The notes below the pieces were generated by a model. That model did not search any database. It saw nothing but the letters and a program-made list of their open reading frames with translations, and was not told the DNA's origin. 27,272 bases of DNA from the IMG/VR virus record IMGVR_UViG_3300034019_000835, positions 1-27,272 of that record. The stretch is one strand, 5' to 3'. Shown one piece after another: positions 19,472 to 27,272 of the stretch. Position numbers and translations under genes: made by a program. The DNA is from a virus. How positions within the stretch are numbered: position 1 is the first letter of the stretch; each line of letters opens with the position of its first letter.

Positions 19472-19500
19472 TTGACTAAGTTGATTGTAATTTGCACAAT
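19472..19500 (+). promoter_or_regulatory. Promoter-like pair directly before terminase ATG
   Basis: TTGACT, 17-nt spacer, CACAAT. The -10 ends 6 nt before ATG 19507, so the transcript would start on the initiation codon. No Shine-Dalgarno sequence is present. Confidence 0.4.
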
Positions 19501-19506
19501 CTTGGC

Positions 19507-21408
19507 ATGAACACACCTTTTTACGATTTGGTTCCTCGCGGACTTGAGGAAAATCTACGCTGGCGCATTCGCTGCCGCGAAAGAGCATTGGTAGACGAGC
19601 AATTTCGAAACGCTTTAATACAAGCGTGCGAAAATGATGTTCTTTTCTTCTTTGCATTTGCTTTGTGGGTAGAAGAACCTCGCGAAAGAATTAAGTTGCG
19701 TCCGTTTGTGCCTTGGCCCCATCAAGATGCAGTTATCGTTGGCATGGATGAAACAATAACCGAAGGAATGAATGAAGGTCATCCTGTTTCCGCTACAGTG
19801 AAGAAGTCTCGAGCCCAAGGTGGAACGTACACCTATCTTGGTGTGCAAATTCGGCGTGCATTGTTTGAAAATGGTTTTTCGTCAGGATTGGTTTCTCGTA
19901 ACGAAAAGATGATGGACTCTAAGGATCCATCGGCTGTCATGAACAAGTTGTCGTCGATGCTCGATAAGCTGCCAGTGTGGATGCTAGATAAGTACGATCG
20001 CAACATTACCGACCATACCATTCGATTGCCGAAGACAAACTCAATATGGGTTGGGTATTCAGCAACAGCAGACGTGGCGCGTGGTGGTAGAACCAGTATG
20101 TTCGCATTTGACGAAGTAGGCTCTGAAGAGTTCATTGCTGGTGGTGTTGACTACAAAATCATGAGCAGCGTGGCGCATGTCACGAATTGCGTATTTTTGT
20201 GCTCAACGTTTGGCGCCGACGCTGGCGTGTTCTACGAATCTGCGACCGATCCAGATAACCCTCGAGTCTATTCTTTGAATTGGAAAGACAATCCAGTTCA
20301 TTCAAAGCTTGCTTACATCAAGCAAAATGGAATTGCCAAATCAGTCAGGCCCGAAGAGCAAGAAGCTGTCGATGAGTACATTAGTACCCATGCTCGCGAG
20401 TTGCGTGCTATCGAACGAAGAGGGCATGTGATTGAAGGGAGGTTCCGATCGCCTTGGTACGACTCCCATTGCCTCCTTCCAGGTGCTACACCTCGATTTA
20501 TTGCGCGTGAACTTGACATGGATGCAAAGGGCGCAGCTAGCAAGTGCTTCCAACCTGCTTTGCTCGAACGAATGAAAAAAGAGCATTGCAAACGGCCTGT
20601 TTGGCAGGGCGTACCAGTAATCGACAAAGAGCGACCAGAAGTTGTGGGGTTGTCTCCAAGAGACGATGGGCCGTTGAGGTTGTGGTTTCGTCCTGGGATA
20701 GATTTCTCTCCTCCGCTCGGACCATATACAGCAGGTTGCGACGTTGCGTCGGGCGGTATGTCAGCAGTCGCAACGCCTTCCGTCATCTCCATGCTTGACA
20801 ACAGCAGCGGAGAACAAGTGCTGGAATACGCAATCAAAGGAGTTGAGCCTCGGGCGTTTGCATTTACCGTGGTAGCGCTTTGCGTGTGGATGCGCAAAGC
20901 TTTGCTCGGCTGGGAAGACGCTGGCAACTCTGGAGGTTTTGCGGATGAAATAGCGAAACTCGGGTACTGGAATGTGTTTTATCGCACTTCTGAACAATTC
21001 GGATCTCAAACAAAAACTCGCAGAGTAGGTTGGCCAGTTCGCAGAGATTCCGACAAGGCAGACTTGTTTGATCGCATTTCAATGGCGATGGATGCCGGTT
21101 TATACATTCCGCGTTCTGAGGAAATGATTACGGAGTGCGGAGAGTATGAATGGGACGGCGACAAACTCTTGCATGTTCCGACAAAAAACAAAGGTGCTGG
21201 CAACAAAAACCATGCAGACAGAGCTATTTCGGCGGCTGGTTGCTGGTATATATTTTCATCAGAGCACGCAAATGATAAAGTTGACAGCGACACGGAAAAC
21301 GGTCAGAATCCAGAATATGGAAGCTTTTTGTGGCGAGAGCGACAAGAGCGACGCGGCATTAACACGGGTAGTCCACGATATGGGATACGTGATGTGTTGC
21401 GTAGGTAA
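19507..21408 (+). CDS. terL: Terminase large subunit
   Basis: A 633-aa packaging motor starting MNTPFYDLVPRGLEENLRWR. ATPase part: Walker-A-like 'KKSRAQGGTYTYLG' and Walker B 'SMFAFDEVGS', then the motif-III 'VFLCSTFGADAGVFYESA'. Nuclease part: RNase H-like acidic residues in 'YTAGCDVASGG', 'LGWEDAGNSGG' and 'KNHADRAISAAGCWY'. It cuts concatemeric DNA and pumps it into the prohead. No separate small subunit could be named; candidates are the genes before it. Start at ATG 19507, because nothing upstream looks coding. Confidence 0.9.
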   Translation: MNTPFYDLVPRGLEENLRWRIRCRERALVDEQFRNALIQACENDVLFFFAFALWVEEPRERIKLRPFVPWPHQDAVIVGMDETITEGMNEGHPVSATVKKSRAQGGTYTYLGVQIRRALFENGFSSGLVSRNEKMMDSKDPSAVMNKLSSMLDKLPVWMLDKYDRNITDHTIRLPKTNSIWVGYSATADVARGGRTSMFAFDEVGSEEFIAGGVDYKIMSSVAHVTNCVFLCSTFGADAGVFYESATDPDNPRVYSLNWKDNPVHSKLAYIKQNGIAKSVRPEEQEAVDEYISTHARELRAIERRGHVIEGRFRSPWYDSHCLLPGATPRFIARELDMDAKGAASKCFQPALLERMKKEHCKRPVWQGVPVIDKERPEVVGLSPRDDGPLRLWFRPGIDFSPPLGPYTAGCDVASGGMSAVATPSVISMLDNSSGEQVLEYAIKGVEPRAFAFTVVALCVWMRKALLGWEDAGNSGGFADEIAKLGYWNVFYRTSEQFGSQTKTRRVGWPVRRDSDKADLFDRISMAMDAGLYIPRSEEMITECGEYEWDGDKLLHVPTKNKGAGNKNHADRAISAAGCWYIFSSEHANDKVDSDTENGQNPEYGSFLWRERQERRGINTGSPRYGIRDVLRR

Positions 21409-21442
21409 GATTCAAGGATAAAACCTGAAGGATTGGTGTAGG

Positions 21443-21622
21443 ATGGTAGATGAGTTAAGCGAAAAGATTGATGTTGCAATTGCAAAGTTGGCTGACCAAG
21501 TTAAAGCTCAGCCAGATGCTCAGAAGGCACTGCACTTTTCTCAGTCTGCTCTAAATCTTGCTCAAACAAAGGCGGTTCTCGAAGGATCGAAATCGCCAGC
21601 GTCTAACAAGAAAACTGTTTGA
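21443..21622 (+). CDS. Hypothetical small helical protein (59 aa)
   Basis: The product begins MVDELSEKIDVAIAKLADQV and ends SPASNKKTV. One long amphipathic helix pair (QPDAQKALHFSQSALNLAQT). Located between terminase and portal, where phages often keep small head-assembly genes. GAAGGA lies about 9-12 nt before the ATG. No family is recognised. Confidence 0.65.
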   Translation: MVDELSEKIDVAIAKLADQVKAQPDAQKALHFSQSALNLAQTKAVLEGSKSPASNKKTV

Positions 21623-21704
21623 CACAGTGTCAATTTAGCTCTGGCTGGAGATAAAACCCAGTCGAAATAAGTTCGGAATAGCTCCGTAATCATTTCGGCT
21701 GTGG

Positions 21705-23495
21705 ATGTTTGATTTAGATAACGACGAAAAACGAGCGAGACTTCTTAAAGCCATACGCTCATCGCGTGATGCGATGGAGCCGTTTCGTCGTGTTCGAAAA
21801 GAGCTTATCAAGGATTACGTTGGATCTTGGTACGCAGAATCAGGTGCGGAAAACAAAACGCTCGTAAACCTGATGAACCAGACGGCTCGCATCTACACTA
21901 TTGCACTTGCCGCAAATAATCCGCAAGTTTTGGTTTCCACATCGCGAATGGAAACCTTGCCGTTCGCTGCTCGATTTGAGGTAAATCTCAATAAACTTAT
22001 AAGCGATATGACGCTTGATAAGACAATTCGAGCAATTGTCATGGATGCGTTTTTCTGTCTTGGGTGCGGTGTTGTAATGATGAGAGACACCGACACTCGT
22101 TTTCATGGAATGCTTGAATCTGAAGAAGATGTTTGGTTGGACCCAGGCCAGCCTTGGTTTAACCGAGTTTCCATTGACGACCTGATTCTTGACATGCCAG
22201 CCAAAGAACTGACCAAGATGCGATATTGCGGTCACAGGTATCGTGCTGACTACGAAAAGGTCATGGACGAGCCAGGGTACGACAAGAAAGTCAAAGACAA
22301 ATTAAAGCCAACAAATCGTCGGCATCAGGATTCTGTCGGCGCCGCACGGGATATTGCTTCAGATTGGGGAAGCGCGGAAGACGATGATTTGAAAGACATG
22401 ATATGGATGATGGATGTTTGGATTGCAGAAAACAACTCCATCGCAACGTTTGCGGTTGATCAAGCAGATTTGCCTCCGCTTATCGAAAGAGAATGGATTG
22501 GATGTCAATCTGGTCCGTACAAGTTTCTTTCTCTTGGCGACACTCCAGACAATGTCATTCCAACATCGCCAGCTATTAACTTGAAGGGTATGCACGACCT
22601 GCAGAATAGGCTCCACCGTCGCATGGAGGATGATTCCGATGCTCATCGCGTGGTGAATGTATACCCTCCAGGCATGGAAGACGACGCAGAAAGACTCAGG
22701 ACATCAGAAAGAAATGGATGGTACAGAGGTCGGAGCCCAGAGCAAATTAAGCAATTTCAAGTAGGCGGGATTGATCAAAGAGACATGGCTCTCGCGACAT
22801 TCCTGCAAGCGGAATACGACCGATTTGCTGGAAATTTGCAAGCAATGGGTGGTCTTGGTCAGCAAGCGTCAACTCTTGGCCAAGAAGAGCTGATTCACGG
22901 AAACGTTTCCAAAAACGTTGCAGACATGCGAATGGCAGTTGTTTCGTTTGCTTCGGATGTTGTTTTGGATTTAGGGAGATTGATGTGGGAGGACTCAACG
23001 CTTGAACTCAAGACTGCTATGCCTGTTGAGAACAGTGGTATTAGCGTTAATTCAGACTGGACGCCAGATTATCGGGATGGAGAGTTTGAAGACTATGACT
23101 TTCGAGTCGAACCATATTCAATGGTCTTCAAAACGCCAGAACAAAAGCTTCAAGAGTTGTTCCAAGTCTTGCAACAAATCGCTCCGCTTTGGCCAATGTT
23201 CCAGGCGTCGGGAGCATCGATCGATGCCGAAGCCATCGTTGACGAAATTGCCAGACTGAAAAACAGGCCAGAGTTTAAGCGATTTATTACTTTTGCAGCA
23301 CCTGCCGAAATGCTTGGTGGCGACCAGAACACTGTTAGGCAATCGCCAGTAACAACGAGAGAAACGATACGTCGCAACGTAAGTGCAGGTGGAACAGAGC
23401 AGGCGAGAAACAATGCTCTGATTCAGACTTTGATGGGCGGTAATCCGCAAATCAATTCGCAGCAAAGAGAATCAATGTTGCAAGGAACAGGTTGA
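21705..23495 (+). CDS. Portal protein
   Basis: A 596-aa protein between terminase and scaffold/capsid genes, the usual place and size for a portal. It begins MFDLDNDEKRARLLKAIRSS. An N-terminal helix region is followed by 'NLMNQTARIYTIALAANNPQ' and 'IVMDAFFCLGCGVVMM' (clip/wing-type start) and a middle stem-like region. A C-terminal helical crown part carries 'LFQVLQQIAPLWPMFQASGA'. The ring-forming portal is the DNA channel and terminase docking site. The assignment is from position and general pattern. No good ribosome site precedes the ATG. Confidence 0.82.
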   Translation: MFDLDNDEKRARLLKAIRSSRDAMEPFRRVRKELIKDYVGSWYAESGAENKTLVNLMNQTARIYTIALAANNPQVLVSTSRMETLPFAARFEVNLNKLISDMTLDKTIRAIVMDAFFCLGCGVVMMRDTDTRFHGMLESEEDVWLDPGQPWFNRVSIDDLILDMPAKELTKMRYCGHRYRADYEKVMDEPGYDKKVKDKLKPTNRRHQDSVGAARDIASDWGSAEDDDLKDMIWMMDVWIAENNSIATFAVDQADLPPLIEREWIGCQSGPYKFLSLGDTPDNVIPTSPAINLKGMHDLQNRLHRRMEDDSDAHRVVNVYPPGMEDDAERLRTSERNGWYRGRSPEQIKQFQVGGIDQRDMALATFLQAEYDRFAGNLQAMGGLGQQASTLGQEELIHGNVSKNVADMRMAVVSFASDVVLDLGRLMWEDSTLELKTAMPVENSGISVNSDWTPDYRDGEFEDYDFRVEPYSMVFKTPEQKLQELFQVLQQIAPLWPMFQASGASIDAEAIVDEIARLKNRPEFKRFITFAAPAEMLGGDQNTVRQSPVTTRETIRRNVSAGGTEQARNNALIQTLMGGNPQINSQQRESMLQGTG

Positions 23496-23818
23496 TGGGC
23501 GGAATAACCTACAAATACAACGGAAGAACTGTTTCTCACGAAGAGTTAGATCAGCTCGTTCCAAAGAAATCAGATTGGCTTGCTCGTCCAGCAATGGCTG
23601 CAAACACTTACGCAGAACACAATCCTTTAGTGTCTGAAGGTTGTGGTGTTATGAAATCACAAGTCACCGAAACTCGGGATCTAATTAGAAGACACAGAAT
23701 ACAAGGGGCTGCTGTTTTAGATAGCGGTCAAATTCGTTTTACAAGTCGCCGCGCACGTAATGAATTCTTGAAAATGCGTGGTCTTCACGATTTAGACGGA
23801 GGTTACGGAGATGCCTAG
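23495..23818 (+). CDS. Hypothetical phage head-region protein (107 aa)
   Basis: ATG 23495 overlaps the portal stop (TGATG); the product begins MGGITYKYNGRTVSHEELDQ. The middle 'YAEHNPLVSEGCGVMKSQVT' and the 'QIRFTSRRARNEFLKMRGLH' end recur in phage genomes between portal and scaffold. Mixed alpha/beta; no known role. Its stop overlaps the scaffold start by 8 nt. Confidence 0.75.
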   Translation: MGGITYKYNGRTVSHEELDQLVPKKSDWLARPAMAANTYAEHNPLVSEGCGVMKSQVTETRDLIRRHRIQGAAVLDSGQIRFTSRRARNEFLKMRGLHDLDGGYGDA

Positions 23819-24794
23819 CGAAACAGTTGAAATGGAAAAACTGGACAGTGAAGGCTTGAAAGCTTATGCTGATGCGGTTGTTGAAGAGGTTGCTGCAGAA
23901 CGTCGAGGCGAAGAAAAGCCAGACGTTGATGTTGCAAGCAACACAGAAACAACAAAAGAATTAAACGCCGAGAAGAAATCCGGCGAAAAAGCCGCTGAGG
24001 TTGAATCCGACAGCGATGATACCGGCGAAACTGTAAGTCTTCCTGAATGGGTTGATGACAAAGTCAAAGCCGAGATGACCGCGTACGGTATTGATGATTC
24101 CGAGTTGTCGGAGTTTGCCAGTCGCGATGAGTTGGAAAAGGTTTTGCGTTTTCTTGACAAGAAGGCGCTCGAAGCTGGCCGCAAGGCTATGGCTGAAAGC
24201 GAAAAAGAACCTGCTCGTAATGAGAAGGGTCAATTCTCCAAGAAACAAGATACCGAGGAAGAGGACGATCAAGATTCTGCTGTTAGCAAGTCGAGCGATC
24301 GGTACGAGGTTTCCTTAAGCAAGGATCTCTATGACGACGAGATTGTTGATGAGTTTTCGCGATTGCGAGACCATTATGAATCTCGACTAGAACGTCTGGA
24401 GTCGCAATTTGCTTATGTGAATGCCAAGTCTGAGGAAGAGCGGTTCGACAGCTATGTAGATTCTCTTGGTTACGCTGAATTGTTTGGCAAAACCGGGAAA
24501 GAATCTGAGCGGGAACTGGAACGCAGAAAAGACCTTCATGTGGCTGTTAAAGCTCAGATGATTGGTCTTGAGCGGTTGGGTCGTTCGACAGAACTCACGG
24601 ACCAATTAGTCAGTCGAGTAGCCAACATGGTGTTCGCTGATGAGATTGGTAAGAAACGTCTCAAACAACAAACCCAGAGAATTTCAAGGCAAAGTCAAAT
24701 GCGGTTGGGTGGAAGCCCTACTAAGCCGCAACCACCTCGCGACGATCCTCGCGAAGAGGCAGACCGACTTTACAAGGAACTCGAACGGTCTTAA
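23811..24794 (+). CDS. Scaffold-like protein (327 aa)
   Basis: Highly charged and Glu/Asp/Lys-rich, with little predicted globular core. Acidic N-terminus (EEVAAERRGEEKPDVDV), a low-complexity region around 'KKQDTEEEDDQDSAVSK', then coiled helices 'FSRLRDHYESRLERLESQFA', and a short basic C-terminus 'EEADRLYKELERS'. Composition and position just before the major capsid gene fit a head scaffolding protein. GGAGG lies about 9 nt before the ATG. Confidence 0.78.
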   Translation: MPSETVEMEKLDSEGLKAYADAVVEEVAAERRGEEKPDVDVASNTETTKELNAEKKSGEKAAEVESDSDDTGETVSLPEWVDDKVKAEMTAYGIDDSELSEFASRDELEKVLRFLDKKALEAGRKAMAESEKEPARNEKGQFSKKQDTEEEDDQDSAVSKSSDRYEVSLSKDLYDDEIVDEFSRLRDHYESRLERLESQFAYVNAKSEEERFDSYVDSLGYAELFGKTGKESERELERRKDLHVAVKAQMIGLERLGRSTELTDQLVSRVANMVFADEIGKKRLKQQTQRISRQSQMRLGGSPTKPQPPRDDPREEADRLYKELERS

Positions 24795-24813
24795 CACATA
24801 AGGAATTGGCCAA

Positions 24814-25932
24814 ATGGCACTATCGATTGACCAGATTGATGACTTTGTCAACAGCATTCACCAGAAGTTTGCTGGAGAAGAACAGCTTGCAGCTCAGGAC
24901 TTGTCCTTGCCGTTGCAGGAATACAAGTACGCATCGCGACTTTTCTCAGGGAACCTGAAGAAAGACACGATGAGTACATCGGAATGCCGATGGAAGGTGA
25001 AAGTCAATACCAACGACAACTTCCAGACGGTTGGTTTGTATCACCGAGACTCTTCGACTCGGGTCAATACGCTTGACCAAGGCGAGTTGAAGTGGGCGTT
25101 GACCACAAATAACTACCACTACGACATCGACGAAGAAATCTTCCGAACTGGTGGCCGTCAGATTTACGATTACATCGAGGACATGGAACGTGACCTGATG
25201 ACATCGTTTTACACGGGCATGGAGGATTTGGTGTTTGGCCCCGGTCCCGTTGGACCAACGCAGTCTCCATTTTCGGTTGCGTCCCTGTTGTGGTGGATCA
25301 CCGCAACAAATGACAGCGTTACCGAAAACAACGCTCCTGAAGGCTTTAACGGATTTGAGCCGGTTGGTTGGGGGGCTAATGGTGTTGGCGGTATCTCTTG
25401 TGCTACATATCCACAGTGGCGCAATCGAACCTTCCCGTACACAACGGTCAGCCGAAGCGACTTTGTTGAAAAGGTCATCAACTCGATGGACCTTTGCCAG
25501 TTTACTCCGCCTGTTCAGCGACCTGACATCGTTGACCAAAAGCGCAGCGATTGGGAGTTGTTGACGACTCACAGTGTGTTGGCGGCGGGTCGGCGTTTGC
25601 TCCAGCTCGGAAACGACAACATTGGCGACGACATGGCTGCTCGGAGCGGAACTGTTTTCGTCCGTGGTGTTCCCATGACCTGGGTTCCAGCTTGGACGAA
25701 CTCTGGAAGCGTCAATGCCCGAACAGACGGAATCATTCTCGGTGTCAACTGGGCAACCTTCAAAGCGTACTATGCCGCTGGTCGGCAAATGCGCAAGCGA
25801 AAGGCATTCCAGCACCCAGAAATGAGCAACGTTCGCGTGCGTTGCATGGACGATTCGGTGCAGATGGTTTGCTTCAACCGTCGCGGAAACTTCCGTGGCT
25901 ACAGCACTATCGCTGTAACAGAAACCGCTTAA
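24814..25932 (+). CDS. Major capsid protein
   Basis: A 372-aa protein beginning MALSIDQIDDFVNSIHQKFA. It follows the scaffold gene by 19 nt with an AAGGAA ribosome site and is followed by a strong terminator, as expected for the abundantly made coat protein. Features include 'DIDEEIFRTGGRQIYDYIED', a Gly/Asn/Pro-rich loop region (residues about 145-200) and the C-terminal 'RMVRCMDDSVQMVCFNRRGN'-like strands (here 'RVRCMDDSVQMVCFNRRGNF'). A HK97-type fold is probable but not demonstrated by the sequence. Codon usage is the most C-rich of the structural genes. Confidence 0.82.
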   Translation: MALSIDQIDDFVNSIHQKFAGEEQLAAQDLSLPLQEYKYASRLFSGNLKKDTMSTSECRWKVKVNTNDNFQTVGLYHRDSSTRVNTLDQGELKWALTTNNYHYDIDEEIFRTGGRQIYDYIEDMERDLMTSFYTGMEDLVFGPGPVGPTQSPFSVASLLWWITATNDSVTENNAPEGFNGFEPVGWGANGVGGISCATYPQWRNRTFPYTTVSRSDFVEKVINSMDLCQFTPPVQRPDIVDQKRSDWELLTTHSVLAAGRRLLQLGNDNIGDDMAARSGTVFVRGVPMTWVPAWTNSGSVNARTDGIILGVNWATFKAYYAAGRQMRKRKAFQHPEMSNVRVRCMDDSVQMVCFNRRGNFRGYSTIAVTETA

Positions 25933-25976
25933 TGTCATTGCTGACATCGTGTCAGCAGCGACTTAATAAACGTCTC

Positions 25977-26011
25977 TGGCGGGCAGACGTTAAATTCGCC
26001 CGCCATTTTTT
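25977..26011 (+). terminator. Intrinsic terminator after major capsid gene
   Basis: TGGCGGGC (25977-25984) pairs with GCCCGCCA (25998-26005) and is followed by six T. A second hairpin GCTGACA-TCG-TGTCAGC lies just upstream at 25940-25956. Confidence 0.88.
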
Positions 26012-26066
26012 CATTGGGACAACGCCCACCCAAAGCTGGGACACTCCCGTTTTTAGTAAGGGTTTT

Positions 26067-26939
26067 ATGATGCAGACGCATTTTGAAGAAATTTCGACGA
26101 GGCTTTTTTCGCCTAAGCTGTGGCGGGGGTTTCCTGCTCCTACGAACATGAATCCAACTGGTAGCTCTTATCAGGGCCCAAGCGGAAATCCTGTGTTTGG
26201 TTTTTTTGATGACTTCTTTTCGTTTCATGCCGCTACGCTCGATGGTCCGTACTTGACGCTTGTCACAGATGGTGGCATTGTCATTAATCAGATTGCGGAC
26301 ACTGACGAGCGTAAGGGCATTGTTGCCATCGACTCTGATGCAACTGGTGCGAACGACGAGGGTGTCATTCAGTGGGGGCGAGGAAGGTGCGCCCCATTTA
26401 AGTTGGCAAACAATGATCTTTGCTTTGAGGCTTGCTTGTCGGTCGATGTCATTACCGCTGATGACTATTCAATCGCAATTGGGCTAGCTGAGGCTGCTGA
26501 CGGAGCATCTGCAGGATTATTTGCGGCTGCCGCTAATAATGTTTGTGCCTTGGCGGACACCAATTTTCTTGGGTTCGTCAAGCTGACTCCAGAGACCTCG
26601 GATTGGGATGGTGCATACAAGGCTAATGGTCAAACTTACCAGGACGGTGCAACCAAGACCAAGCTGAATGCGGTGGCAAAGTTCACAGCAAGCGGAACGA
26701 CCTACAAGAAGCTCGGTTTCCGTTACAGGGCCGTTCCAAAGTCTCTGGAGTGGTACGTTGATGGTAATCTAGCAGGTACATCGTCGGCTCCTGCAAGATT
26801 GACTGCTTCTGAGATTGATGCGGCGACGTTCCCAGATAGCGTCTTTTTGGCTCCGATCATCGGGCTGAAGGTTGCTGTCGCTGCTTCTGTAGCAATCCAG
26901 ATCAACATGGATTGGTGGGCTTGCGCTCAAATGGAATAG
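26067..26939 (+). CDS. Structural protein, LamG/ConA-like C-terminal part (290 aa)
   Basis: ATG 26067 with AAGGG 4 nt upstream (the frame is open back into the capsid gene, but across the terminator). The product begins MMQTHFEEISTRLFSPKLWR. Residues from about 50 contain 'GFFDDFFSFHAATLDGPYLT' and many strands. The C-terminal part 'KKLGFRYRAVPKSLEWYVDG', with 'FPDSVFLAPIIGLKVA' and 'IQINMDWWACAQME', has the lectin-like jelly-roll pattern seen in phage head-decoration or fibre proteins. Probably a virion surface protein. Hairpins on both sides give it its own regulated transcript level. Confidence 0.68.
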   Translation: MMQTHFEEISTRLFSPKLWRGFPAPTNMNPTGSSYQGPSGNPVFGFFDDFFSFHAATLDGPYLTLVTDGGIVINQIADTDERKGIVAIDSDATGANDEGVIQWGRGRCAPFKLANNDLCFEACLSVDVITADDYSIAIGLAEAADGASAGLFAAAANNVCALADTNFLGFVKLTPETSDWDGAYKANGQTYQDGATKTKLNAVAKFTASGTTYKKLGFRYRAVPKSLEWYVDGNLAGTSSAPARLTASEIDAATFPDSVFLAPIIGLKVAVAASVAIQINMDWWACAQME

Positions 26940-26960
26940 GTTTTGCTTTTTGTAGTTTTC

Positions 26961-26987
26961 GGGCGGGCAGATTCACGCTGCCCGCCC
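26961..26987 (+). terminator. GC-rich hairpin after structural gene
   Basis: GGGCGGGCAG/CTGCCCGCCC is a perfect 10-bp stem with a 7-nt loop. It lacks a following T-run, so it may act as a partial terminator, processing or mRNA-stability element. The stem sequence is closely related to that of terminator 25977-26011. Confidence 0.55.
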
Positions 26988-27037
26988 TGAACTCGGCTAT
27001 TACGCTTTTCAAGTTTTTGCAAAAAGAGATTTGTATT

Positions 27038-27226
27038 ATGCCAAGTTTCGTCAACGATCTTCTCAAGTCTCGTCGTTTTTGGGTCTCAGTTGGCGCTCTT
27101 GCTGCAGTAGTGCTCAAGGAGCGGCTGAACATACCGCTATCTGAAGAACAGATTACCGACATCGCGATCCTAATTGGATCGTGGATTGTTGGCGAGTCGC
27201 TGCGGTCCAGCTCGGCAAAGGCGTAG
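27038..27226 (+). CDS. Holin-like small membrane protein (62 aa)
   Basis: The product begins MPSFVNDLLKSRRFWVSVGA. Hydrophobic segments 'FWVSVGALAAVVL' and 'DIAILIGSWIVGESL' flank a short polar turn 'KERLNIPLSEEQ', giving two membrane-associated helices with a charged C-terminus. This matches small phage holin-like proteins of unproven function. A weak AAAGAG ribosome site precedes the ATG. The next gene starts 2 nt after its stop. Confidence 0.68.
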   Translation: MPSFVNDLLKSRRFWVSVGALAAVVLKERLNIPLSEEQITDIAILIGSWIVGESLRSSSAKA

Positions 27227-27228
27227 CG

Positions 27229-27272
27229 ATGAGTGAGGATTTTTCTGTAAACGAAGAAGACCGAAAGAAACT
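27229..27272 (+). CDS. N-terminus of a further gene, cut by window edge
   Basis: Begins MSEDFSVNEEDRKK. Only 14 codons are visible, acidic then basic. The start is close behind the holin-like stop, so it probably belongs to the same operon. Nothing more can be said. Confidence 0.45.
   Translation, partial: MSEDFSVNEEDRKK

Noticed and set aside
24946-25947. A 333-aa open frame on the minus strand
   Set aside because: Antisense shadow of the major capsid gene; composition typical of an opposite-strand frame.
25551-26066. Upstream extension of the 26067 gene
   Set aside because: It overlaps the capsid gene in another frame and crosses the capsid terminator; ATG 26067 has its own ribosome site.

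Overview
The window reads as part of a tailed-phage or prophage genome. It carries a recombination module, a replication module, a leftward block of small phage genes, and then large terminase, portal, a scaffold-like protein, major capsid and a holin-like protein in packaging/structural order. The host is probably a planctomycete. This is inferred from the feel of several proteins (a CsrA-family regulator and the LPANAPLAAEIQWVQANRL protein at 15586-16311) and was not tested by a search.

Layout. 1-1313: an edge-truncated HTH (excisionase-like) gene, small unknown genes and a strong terminator. 1339-5753: a tightly overlapping rightward operon with an extended CsrA, a tiny membrane protein, a tRNA-like sequence, a PD-(D/E)XK exonuclease, a putative single-strand annealing protein, an SbcC/RecF-like ATPase and two small proteins. 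5761-8511: the CRISPR island (below). 8534-11260: replication and DNA metabolism (O-like initiator, DUF6475-like loader, RuvC-like resolvase, staphylococcal-nuclease-like protein). 11349-15029: a leftward operon of ten small genes ending upstream at a RadC/JAB protein, with its promoter near 15102-15130. 15130-19459: a control and accessory region with a phased ATAGGGTAT cluster, a secreted NPYG-repeat protein, a small serine recombinase and small conserved phage proteins. 19507-27272: packaging and structural genes.

The exciting system is the CRISPR island. A 425-aa Cas12-like protein (type V-F/V-U size class) is followed by an array of 11 repeats and 10 spacers, with five well-preserved 36-bp repeats near the leader and increasingly degenerate ones distally. 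In front of the effector lies a structured RNA ending in an intrinsic terminator. Its 5837-5856 segment is complementary to the last 20 nt of the repeat at 16 Watson-Crick positions plus one G-U, so it is a convincing tracrRNA. The effector has lost the RuvC-I Asp (Arg248), the RuvC-II Glu (Gln349) and the whole RuvC-III/zinc-finger end. The phage therefore appears to carry a nuclease-dead, tracrRNA-dependent RNA-guided DNA binder, which suggests silencing rather than cutting. Two small genes (an overlapping zinc ribbon and a coiled-coil protein) sit between effector and array. A repeat-tail motif lies just upstream of the effector start, and a solo degenerate repeat lies 9 kb away in front of another gene.

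Secondary signals include a tRNA-like gene with an apparently 8-nt anticodon loop, a ribosome-binding-site hairpin present twice with a compensating inserted base pair, two leftward promoters sharing a 13-bp sequence, a repeated extended -10 motif, and two SD-less genes whose -10-like boxes predict leaderless mRNAs. Coordinates and motifs were read by eye. Family names are from recognised motifs, not database searches.
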